Of a DNA stretch of 64,000 nucleotides, positions 8,161 through 16,049 are shown in pieces. Position 1 is the stretch's first letter. Every line of letters starts with the position of its first letter. Made by a program: the position numbers and the translations under genes. Under the pieces are notes generated by a model. That model had not been told where the DNA came from, did not search any database, and was given only the letters and a program-made list of their open reading frames with translations. This DNA comes from CBDCWT01 sp965223305 (GTDB lineage Bacteria > Planctomycetota > Planctomycetia > Pirellulales > Pirellulaceae). The stretch covers positions 39,850 to 103,849 of the forward strand of contig CBDCWT010000085.1 of NCBI GenBank assembly GCA_965223305.1, written 5' to 3'.

Positions 8161-10491
8161 TCATCGGACCCGGGCTAGCATCTCCTGAAACATTCGCTCG
8201 TGCTCCTGCACCGCTTTCGGGCACTCGAACAACATGCCCTTTCGGTCCTGCGTCATGGCACGGATCTGACGACGACTGTCAAAGTCAGTACCGAACCGAA
8301 CCGCAAGCCCAATATAATCCTCAATACTGTCGGCGACCGTCTGCAGCACACCCATCTGTTGGAGACACCCAGCTGTAAAACGACCACGCTGCTGATCGGT
8401 CGGCAAACAGATGATCGGCTTCTCCAACGAGATCGCGTCGAACGTCGTGTTCACTCCCCCAAAGTGCAACGGATCTAGAACAACGTCGCAACACGCCAAT
8501 ACTTGTAAATACTCCTCACGGCTCAATGCCGGCAAAAACAAAATCCGATCGACGACGTCCGGCATCGCCGCCCGAAACCGCTGCTCCAACAATGACGCCG
8601 CCTTGCCGTAGCGATCCCGCACCAACACCAAGCGGCCGAGACCGTCCCGACGTAGCACTTCGCCCAACACGTAGTCGAAATCGGGATGAAACTTGCCAAG
8701 GTTCTGCAGGCAACCATAAAGATGCCCCTCGACAGGTAAACCCAGTCGACCTCGGTCCGGACGATCAACCGGCAAAACAGTAACTTGCTGGCAAGTTAAC
8801 AGCGAATCAGCAAGCAGCAGCTCTTCGCTGTAGTGATCCGCCGCACCCGCCGCTTCGACAACGTCGCTCGATAGATAGTAGTCCACCATCGGGATACCCG
8901 ACGTCACCTGGATGCCCCACGATGTGCACTGCACAGCCGCCAGTCTCAGAAACGGTAGGAAGTAGTTCATCGGGTCCGTCCCGATCTCCCAATAGCAAAG
9001 CAAGTCGAACTTCGCGCTGGCAATCGCACGCGCCGCCAGATCAAATCGCTCGGGATACGCAACCAACGAAATCCCACGAGCATCGAACGCTCCCCGCAAC
9101 CGTGAAACGCCTAGTTCGGAGCAAACGACACAAACCTCGAAGAGATCGGGGTCGATCTGCTTCACAACGCTGCCAAGACTGCGGAGAAAGGCCTTCTCAT
9201 GGGACCGGGTCACCACGAATCCGATCCGCGGCCTGCCACCCAGTGATCGGCGACACTCGTCGGGATCGCGACCTAACGAACCAGCTCCATCGCCGAAGTA
9301 CCGCTCATAGATGCCAGCGACCGCTTCCTTGAAGTGCCGTAGATTGCCAGCGAGAAACTGAGCGTTGAACGGCGCGGACACGAGTTCTCCCGCAACATGC
9401 GCGAGAGGAAACTGAATGTCCGCCCCAGCATGGCGCTGCGCTGTCTGCATGGCCTCAACATAGTACGACTCTATCGACTCTGCCGACTGGAACACCAGCG
9501 GACAAGCCACCGATACCCGCAGCTCCGCTAAGGGATCGTCCGTGTCAACATGAGCCGCCAGTTCATAGAACTCACGACCCCTCGAAACATCCCCGATGCG
9601 ACACAGTAAATTACCGACCTCCTGCGCAGCGCGCGCGGATGTTGGATCGAGGCGCAGTGCCCGCTCGTAGCAAGCGGCCGCCCCGTTGACCTGCTCGCAA
9701 CGATCCAAAACCTGGCCCAACAAGACATGTGACTCCGCGTTCTTAGGCTGGAGGTCTACGGCCTGTTGAAAAGACTTGACAGCCTGATCGTCCAAGCCCA
9801 TTTCTACACACAGATTTCCCAAGTTAACTTGTGCCTCCCAAAGCCGCGGGTCGCAACTGACCGCTTTGTTGCAGTACTCCAAAGCCTCCACTAACTCGCC
9901 GCGTGAGCGGAGCAGCTGTCCCAAGTTGGTGAGCGCAGCAGCAGCTCGCCCGTCAAGCTGAATTGCCCGGCGGTAGGCCGCTTCAGCTGCCTCCTCTTTG
10001 CCTTGCTCGCGCAGAGTGTTGCCCAAGTTGACCAGCGGTTCGGGCCAAGCTGAATTCCGCTCAATCGCCGCTTCATAACCCGATTGGGCTCGGTCTAGCC
10101 GCCCCTGGCCGAAGTAGACGTTGGCCAGCCCAAAATGAACATCCGCTGAAGCGGGGTGCTGGTTCGCCAGTTCGGAAAAGACTTGCTCGGCGTCGTGCAG
10201 TCGATTGTCCGCTGCCAGAGACTGCGCCAGTTGCAGATGGATCGCCAGCACGTCGGGGCGGATCGCCGCCGCCTGCTGGAAACAGCTGACTGCCTCTGCC
10301 ACGCGTCCAATATCTCGACAGAGGATGCCAAGGTTGAAATGGGCTTCCGCGAACGCTGGCTGCAGCGCTAGTGCCCGCCGGTAGCATTCGGCCGCGGCCT
10401 CATGCTTTTGCTGCTTCTTGAGAGCGACGCCTTGACGGTTTAAGGCATCAGCCTGATCCAACTGTTGAGATGGAGAAGTGGAAGATGACAT
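8161..10491 (-). CDS. TPR-containing GT41-like O-glycosyltransferase (paralogue 1)
   Basis: A 776-residue protein with about nine tandem tetratricopeptide repeats (residues ~14-320, e.g. AEAHFNLGILCRDIGRVAEA) and a C-terminal GT-B glycosyltransferase domain (~330-776). The catalytic half shows the blocks shared by the four paralogues: YWEIGTDPMNYFLPFLRLA, QCTSWGIQVTSG, VDYYLSS, GKFHPDFD, DVVLDPLHFGGVNTTFDA and the final EHERMF. The arrangement is that of O-GlcNAc transferase/SPINDLY (family GT41), where TPRs select the protein acceptor and the GT-B domain transfers a sugar to Ser/Thr. Donor and acceptor are unknown here. Its position beside fliS and upstream paralogues suggests a secreted or flagellar acceptor. 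Confidence 0.85.
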   Translation of the reverse strand: MSSSTSPSQQLDQADALNRQGVALKKQQKHEAAAECYRRALALQPAFAEAHFNLGILCRDIGRVAEAVSCFQQAAAIRPDVLAIHLQLAQSLAADNRLHDAEQVFSELANQHPASADVHFGLANVYFGQGRLDRAQSGYEAAIERNSAWPEPLVNLGNTLREQGKEEAAEAAYRRAIQLDGRAAAALTNLGQLLRSRGELVEALEYCNKAVSCDPRLWEAQVNLGNLCVEMGLDDQAVKSFQQAVDLQPKNAESHVLLGQVLDRCEQVNGAAACYERALRLDPTSARAAQEVGNLLCRIGDVSRGREFYELAAHVDTDDPLAELRVSVACPLVFQSAESIESYYVEAMQTAQRHAGADIQFPLAHVAGELVSAPFNAQFLAGNLRHFKEAVAGIYERYFGDGAGSLGRDPDECRRSLGGRPRIGFVVTRSHEKAFLRSLGSVVKQIDPDLFEVCVVCSELGVSRLRGAFDARGISLVAYPERFDLAARAIASAKFDLLCYWEIGTDPMNYFLPFLRLAAVQCTSWGIQVTSGIPMVDYYLSSDVVEAAGAADHYSEELLLADSLLTCQQVTVLPVDRPDRGRLGLPVEGHLYGCLQNLGKFHPDFDYVLGEVLRRDGLGRLVLVRDRYGKAASLLEQRFRAAMPDVVDRILFLPALSREEYLQVLACCDVVLDPLHFGGVNTTFDAISLEKPIICLPTDQQRGRFTAGCLQQMGVLQTVADSIEDYIGLAVRFGTDFDSRRQIRAMTQDRKGMLFECPKAVQEHERMFQEMLARVR

Positions 10492-10898
10492 CGGTTTCCC
10501 GCGATTGCTCCCCGCGACGGTGTGAGTTGGCTCGTGCGCTTCTAGGTGGTTCGATCAAGCTCGACTTGTTCCATCAGGTGCCCGATCGTGTGGAGAGTGA
10601 CGTTCCGGCTTTGAAGTTGTGTTCTTGGCTCAATCGGAAGTGCGAAGCGTGAGTGAGGAGTGACTTGCGTTGGTACACCAGCTCCCCCTCGCTGACGCTT
10701 CGGGTTACGATGAGGACCACCGTTGAGTGGATCGCTTTGTTCTGGGGCCTTTCGGCTCGGCGGGAGCCTCGCCCTCCCGATCGCATTGCGCAACGGCGAA
10801 CCTTAGTCTCAGCCGCTTTTTTTCCAACCTACTGTGGAGCCCTCCCCGGACGCTACGCGTCCGACCCTCCCGCTCTCGCGGGAGGGTGATGAGAACGG
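10492..10898. other. intergenic region with repeat modules
   Basis: About 400 bases between TPR-GT paralogues 1 and 2. It contains a partial AACCCGAAGCG-type palindrome (about 10642-10718), a GGCTCGGCGGGAGCCTCGCC arm near 10755, and a CCCTCCCGC...GCGGGAGGG hairpin near 10869-10887. There is no supported gene. Confidence 0.55.
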
Positions 10899-13301
10899 CT
10901 AGTTGGGGCCGTTTCTCACTAGGTTCTCGAAGATGCGCTCGTGCTCTCGGACAGTAGTGTCGTCGTCGAACAGCCGCCCGCTGTGCGCGAGGATCTCGCT
11001 GTTCGTCGCTTGCCGAAATTCCGCATCGGAGCCAAGCCGTACAGCGAGTTCTATGTACTCGCGTGAGTCTGCAGCGACGCAGCCGGTGAACCCTAACTGG
11101 CGGTAACATCCCGCTGTATAACGCCCGCGATGGTATGCAGACGGACACGTTAGGATCGGTTTACCCAACGATAGACCGTCATACGTCGTGTTGACGCCGC
11201 CAAAGTGTGGCGGATCGAGGAGCACATCGCTCGCTTGTATCAGGGCTACATAGTCACTCACCTCTAGTCGCGGTAAGAACACGACTCGATCGAAAACGTC
11301 AGGCAACGAGCGACGGAAGCGCTCCGTCAGCACGCGGGCACTGTGGCCCTTGGGGTCCGCAGTGATCACCAGCAGCGACTGCTCGGTTCGCTGCAAGATC
11401 TCGCGCATGATCGGATCAAAGTCGGGATGAAACTTGCCGGGCTGCTGCGCGCACAAGAAGATCGAGTGCCGGTCGGGAAAACCGAACTTGGCTCGCGGCG
11501 ATACTCCACAGGCCGCGGTGAGACGTTGCCGGAAGCAGAGCAGTGACTTGGCGAGCACAAGCTGCTCGGTATAGTGGTCCGCCGCGTCTGGTGGTTCTAC
11601 GCACTCGCTCGATAAGTAGTAGTCGATTGTAGGAATTCCAGACGTGACCTGAATCCCCCAAGACGTGCATTGGATCGGCGCCAGCCTGAGAAAAGGCAAG
11701 AAGTAGTTCATCGCATCCGTGCCGATCTCCCAGTAGTACAGCAAATCCAACTCGGTCGCATAGATCGCGTCTGCAACTAGATTGAGTCGTGCTGGCAACG
11801 GAATCAGCTCAACCACACCGCGCAAACTTGATTGTCCAATACGCTCGATGCCAGTCCGCGAGCAAAACACCAGCACCTCGAAACGCTCGGGATCGAGGCG
11901 CTCGAGAACTCCGCTTAACGACTTGAGAAAGATACCCTCGTGCCGGCTGGTTACCACGAGGCCGATCTTGATCCGTTCGCGCGTTCCCAACTCCCACTCC
12001 GGTTGTGGCCAGCGGTTGTGCAGGTCTGCGAAGATCCGTGCGTAGGCCTCTCGAAAAGGGCGGACGTTGTGTGAGAAAAACTGAGCGTTAAATGGCGGGG
12101 CCGTTGCAACGTCTAGCAGCCCTCCGAGTTCCTGTGGAATCTTGCTCTGCGCGTACTGTCCGCACAATGTGAGCATGCGGTCCCAGGTCTGCTGCATTGA
12201 CTGCGCATCAGGAAAAACCGGCGGACAGACCATACCCGCTCGCAGTGGCAACAGCGGCTGTGAAGGATCACGGCTTGCGGCTTGCCGAAACTGATCGGTT
12301 GCTTCTTCGTACTGCCCGACATCTACCAGTGCCGAGCCAAGATTAGCGATGACCTTCGCTTCCTGAGGTGCTGCGGCCACTGAACGCCGCAAGAACTGAA
12401 TCCCCTCTTCCGTCCGGTCCAAAGTGCGGAGCGTCATCCCAAGATTGTTGAGAATCTCCGGACTCTCCGGCGAAAGCAGAAGCGCCTGGCGAATCCACTC
12501 TTCTGCTTCTTCAACGTGACCGTACTCTCTGAGGGCGTTTCCCATGTTGTTGAAGGCATCTGCGGAATGTGGCTCGAGCCGACACGCCTCGTTGAAGCAG
12601 TCGATGGCCAGATCCAGCTCGCCTCGGTTGAGATATACGATGCCCAGATTGTTATGTGCCGCGGCCACACCTGGGTCGAGCTGCAACGCCGATCGGTAAT
12701 ATGGAATCGCTCGGGCGGGAAGACCTGCGTCTCGCCACGCGTTGCCGAGGTTGATCAGTGCCTCGCCGTAGCCTGGTTGCAGCGCTACGGCCGCCTCGTA
12801 GCACTCGATCGCTTCGTCGAATCGGCCGGAGTTCTTATGGACAATGCCGAGGAAATGGAGCGCCTCGGCAGAGTCCGGCGTTTGGCTCAGAGCCAGTTCG
12901 AAACACGATTTGGCAAGTGCCAGTTCTCCGTTTTCGTAGAGTTCTACGCCGACATGCAAGAGCCCGTCCGATGCGCGATACCCTAGGCGCCGTGCCTGGG
13001 TGATGTGAGTCGATGCTGGTTCAGGCTGCCCGTTGCAGAGCAGCGCCAAGGCAAGATTCGTGTGGTACTCGCCCATCTGCGGGCGAACGTCGAGGGCCTG
13101 TCCAATCAGTTGAATCGACCGGTCGAAGTTGCCCGACTGAAAGGCGGCGAATCCCAGTAGGTGGAGCGCGTCGGCATGTCCGGGTTCCCGGTCAATGACC
13201 TGCTCATACAATCGAATTGCTGACTCCAAGTCGCCCAGGCGATGTAACTCCCGCGCCTGCTCGAATACAGACTCTCCAGTCAGTTCGACCGTGCTCTTCA
13301 T
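10899..13301 (-). CDS. TPR-containing GT41-like O-glycosyltransferase (paralogue 2)
   Basis: An 800-residue protein. About ten TPR units (residues ~10-350, e.g. AAAHNNLGIVYLNRGELDLA) precede a GT-B domain homologous to paralogue 1. Shared blocks are YYWEIGTDAMNYFLPFLRLA, QCTSWGIQVTSGIP, IDYYLSSECVE, GKFHPDFDPI, DVLLDPPHFGGVNTTYDGLS and HRGRYTAGCYRQLG. The HFGGVN(T/S)T(Y/F)D region probably corresponds to the nucleotide-sugar site of the C-terminal GT-B half. Predicted cytoplasmic: there is no signal peptide or membrane segment. It is separated from its neighbours by repeat-rich spacers of about 400-470 bases, so each paralogue may be transcribed separately. Confidence 0.85.
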   Translation of the reverse strand: MKSTVELTGESVFEQARELHRLGDLESAIRLYEQVIDREPGHADALHLLGFAAFQSGNFDRSIQLIGQALDVRPQMGEYHTNLALALLCNGQPEPASTHITQARRLGYRASDGLLHVGVELYENGELALAKSCFELALSQTPDSAEALHFLGIVHKNSGRFDEAIECYEAAVALQPGYGEALINLGNAWRDAGLPARAIPYYRSALQLDPGVAAAHNNLGIVYLNRGELDLAIDCFNEACRLEPHSADAFNNMGNALREYGHVEEAEEWIRQALLLSPESPEILNNLGMTLRTLDRTEEGIQFLRRSVAAAPQEAKVIANLGSALVDVGQYEEATDQFRQAASRDPSQPLLPLRAGMVCPPVFPDAQSMQQTWDRMLTLCGQYAQSKIPQELGGLLDVATAPPFNAQFFSHNVRPFREAYARIFADLHNRWPQPEWELGTRERIKIGLVVTSRHEGIFLKSLSGVLERLDPERFEVLVFCSRTGIERIGQSSLRGVVELIPLPARLNLVADAIYATELDLLYYWEIGTDAMNYFLPFLRLAPIQCTSWGIQVTSGIPTIDYYLSSECVEPPDAADHYTEQLVLAKSLLCFRQRLTAACGVSPRAKFGFPDRHSIFLCAQQPGKFHPDFDPIMREILQRTEQSLLVITADPKGHSARVLTERFRRSLPDVFDRVVFLPRLEVSDYVALIQASDVLLDPPHFGGVNTTYDGLSLGKPILTCPSAYHRGRYTAGCYRQLGFTGCVAADSREYIELAVRLGSDAEFRQATNSEILAHSGRLFDDDTTVREHERIFENLVRNGPN

Positions 13302-13772
13302 CTATTTGGTACTCCGGCTACGCGCCTGCTCGTTCTGTGTCAGGGGACGTTCCTGCGTTGAAGTTGTCCGTTTCGCAACGTCGCAACCCGAAGCGTAAGC
13401 GAGGGACTGTCTTGCATTGGTACATCAACTCCCCCTCGCTTACGCTTCGGGTTGCGAAGCAACTAGCGAAATCTCAATCCTTGTACCCGCCAAATTGCGC
13501 AACTCACAACTTCAAACGCTCCTGCGGAGCCGCTTTTCTTACGTCCTCTCGGCTCGGCAGGAGCCTCGCCCTCCCGATCGCTTTGCGCGACTGAGCGGTG
13601 CCTGGCGAACGTCAGTCGCAACCGCCTTTACCAGCCTGCCTTGAAGTCCCCCTCGCGGACGCTAATGCGTCCGACCTCCCCCGCATCGCGGGGGAGGTGG
13701 CAAGATTAGATCACCTGACCGCGTTATGTCATGCATCACTTGTCTCGCAAAGCGAGACAAGTGACATTTCTC
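13302..13772. other. intergenic region with repeat modules
   Basis: About 470 bases between paralogues 2 and 3. It contains the perfect 24-bp-arm palindrome listed separately, one copy of the GGCTCGGCAGGAGCCTCGCC arm near 13550-13577, and a GACGCTAATGCGTC-centred module near 13655-13700. A CTTGTCTCG-CAAAG-CGAGACAAG hairpin lies near 13740-13762. No gene is supported. Confidence 0.55.
13382..13456. repeat. palindromic repeat, perfect 24-bp arms
   Basis: CGCAACCCGAAGCGTAAGCG... at 13382-13405 is exactly complementary to 13433-13456, with a 27-nt spacer. It is the best-preserved member of a family also found near 10642, 26589, 41182, 49158 and 51986. Confidence 0.8.
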
Positions 13773-16049
13773 TCAATCCGTGGCGCGGGCTTTTTCGATC
13801 AATTCAGCAAATAGCCGCTCGTGCTCGTCGATGGCTAACCGATCCTCGAACAGCGTTCCGCTGGCGGCGCGAAGGCGCGATTCAAGTTGTTCTCGTTTCC
13901 GGCGGTTGCACGCCAGTTCGACGGCGCAGTCCACATACTGCTGAGGGCCGTCGGCAACACAGTCACCGATGCCCAGCTTCCGGTAGCAGCCCAGTGTGTA
14001 TCGACCCCGATGAAACTGTGAAGGTGAAGTGACGACAAGTTTGCCGAAGCCTAGCGCATCGTAAGTACTGTTAACTCCGCCGAAGTGTGGAGGATCGAGC
14101 AAGACGTCTGCCGCCAGGATCAGGCTTACATATCCAGTGCGATCTTGTCTGGGCAGCAATCGAACTCGGTCGACGACGTCGGGAATCGTCTGCCGCCATC
14201 TCTCCTGCAGGAGTTGGCTGGCGGTGCCATGCCGATCTCTGATGGCTACGAAAAGGCCCCGCGGATCGCGGCGGAGCAGGTCGCCGATGGTGTCGTCGAA
14301 GTCAGGGTGAAATTTCCCCAGCTGCTGACCGCATAGATAGACGTGCTGCTCAGCCGAAATTCGGAACGAGGAACGCCCTTCTGGTACCGCCGGATCCCGG
14401 TCGCGAAACTGGTACGTCAGCAAAGTCTTGGCGCGCAGCAACCGTTCGCTGTAGTGTTCTTGTGCGTCGTCCGCCTCGACAAGATCGCTCGACAGATAGT
14501 AATCGACGTTCCCGATCCCACTTGTGACCTGCACACCCCAAGAGGTGCATTGCACCGGAGCCAATCGAAGGAACGGAAGAAAGTAGTTGGTGACATCGGT
14601 GCCGATCTCCCAGTAGTGGAGCAGATCGAATGAAGCTGCTTGAATCCGCTGCACCATTTGGGGGAAGGAGTGGGGTAGCGGCAAGAAGCCGATTTCTCGC
14701 TCGACGCCAGCTTGAATCGCCGCGATGCTGGCCGGAGGACAGATCACGACCAGCTCTGCCAGATCACTCCGCAGCCGCTCCAGCACGCCGCGCATCGATC
14801 TCAGAAAAATGCCTTCGTGAGTCGAGGTCACAACGAACCCGATCCGCGGTTTGCCAGTTCGCCGGCCCGCCGGCTCGTGGGGAAAACAGCCGGCAAAGAT
14901 ACTCGCGTACAGCTCTTTGAGTTGACGTAGGTTCCCATCCAGAAACTGAAGCTCGAACGGCGGTTCGGCCAAGCGAGCGGCAAGCAGCGAGCCGTTGAGA
15001 TGCGAACGCTGCCGCGATGCGGCCATCCAGGACCGGTGGACCGACTCGCGGTAAACCTCCAGCTCTGCGCGATTCCCAAACACTGTTGGGCAGAGCGCCG
15101 AAATGCGCAGCGAATGCAGTGTGTTCGCAGGCTCGAGCTCGGCAGCGCGCTGGAACGCTGCTCGTGATTCGCCGAGTCTTCCCTGCTGCTTATACGCATT
15201 GCCAAGGTTCACGTAGGTGTCAGCAGACGGACTGATTCGAATGGTTCGTTCGTAAGCTTCGACTGCGCCGTCGTACTCACCAAGATCGACGAGCACAGTA
15301 CCCAGGTTGTCGCTCGCTTCGACGAGCCCGGGTTGAGCACACAGTGCTTGCTCGTAGTGGTTGCGAGCCGCACTCAGGTCGCCGCTGTCTCGGAGGGCGT
15401 TGGCGAGGTTGTTGTGTACTTCGGCGGCCCTCGGCAGCAGCTGCAACGCCTGCCGATAGCACTGGCAGGCCGCGGCAAGATCGCTACTGTCGCGCAGGGC
15501 GTTGCCAAGGTTGTTGTAGGCTTCGACATACTGCGGATTCAACGCCAGTGCTTGCCGAAAACAAGGAATAGCCTCTACTGTTTTCTCGCTGGACAGCAAG
15601 GCGACTCCCAGGTTGTTGTGTGCTTCGGCTAGACCGGGTTTTAGCTCGATAGCCCGTTGATACGAGATCACCGCTTCGGCCGACAGATCAACGTCGCGGT
15701 AGGCATTTCCAAGGTTGCAGTGTGCCTCGGCAAAATCCGGCTGAAGGTCGATTGCTGTTTGGAGCAGTTCGATTGACTTGGCGTGGTCTCCCTGGAGTCG
15801 ACAGACGATTCCCAAGCAGTTCAGGGCGACGGCGTGTTGAGGCTGAGACTGCAGAACCCGCTCAAAACACTCCCGCGATCTCCCGAGCTGGCCGCTGGCC
15901 AGATAGGCGGCGCCCGTAGCCACGGCTTGCGCGGTTGGTTCGGGGTGGGGGCGAAAGTGTTGTCTTGCCGATGACGACTGCCGTCGTCGCCGTGCGGCAG
16001 CGACCGACTTCTTCCGCTTCGCCGCGCGTTTTTGCTGTTTGCGGCTCAT
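13773..16049 (-). CDS. TPR-containing GT41-like O-glycosyltransferase (paralogue 3)
   Basis: A 758-residue protein. It begins with a very basic segment (MSRKQQKRAAKRKKS...RRRRQ, ~30 residues). About eight TPRs follow (residues ~40-310, e.g. AEAHNNLGVALLSSEKTVEA), then the GT-B domain with HYWEIGTDVTNYFLPFLRLA, QCTSWGVQVTSG, VDYYLSSDLVE, GKFHPDFDD and LDPPHFGGVNSTYDALG. Its start overlaps the stop of paralogue 4 by 4 nt (ATGA at 16046-16049), so paralogues 4 and 3 are almost certainly translated from one transcript. The basic N-terminus is unusual for the group and could bind an acidic partner, membrane or nucleic acid. Confidence 0.85.
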   Translation of the reverse strand: MSRKQQKRAAKRKKSVAAARRRRQSSSARQHFRPHPEPTAQAVATGAAYLASGQLGRSRECFERVLQSQPQHAVALNCLGIVCRLQGDHAKSIELLQTAIDLQPDFAEAHCNLGNAYRDVDLSAEAVISYQRAIELKPGLAEAHNNLGVALLSSEKTVEAIPCFRQALALNPQYVEAYNNLGNALRDSSDLAAACQCYRQALQLLPRAAEVHNNLANALRDSGDLSAARNHYEQALCAQPGLVEASDNLGTVLVDLGEYDGAVEAYERTIRISPSADTYVNLGNAYKQQGRLGESRAAFQRAAELEPANTLHSLRISALCPTVFGNRAELEVYRESVHRSWMAASRQRSHLNGSLLAARLAEPPFELQFLDGNLRQLKELYASIFAGCFPHEPAGRRTGKPRIGFVVTSTHEGIFLRSMRGVLERLRSDLAELVVICPPASIAAIQAGVEREIGFLPLPHSFPQMVQRIQAASFDLLHYWEIGTDVTNYFLPFLRLAPVQCTSWGVQVTSGIGNVDYYLSSDLVEADDAQEHYSERLLRAKTLLTYQFRDRDPAVPEGRSSFRISAEQHVYLCGQQLGKFHPDFDDTIGDLLRRDPRGLFVAIRDRHGTASQLLQERWRQTIPDVVDRVRLLPRQDRTGYVSLILAADVLLDPPHFGGVNSTYDALGFGKLVVTSPSQFHRGRYTLGCYRKLGIGDCVADGPQQYVDCAVELACNRRKREQLESRLRAASGTLFEDRLAIDEHERLFAELIEKARATD

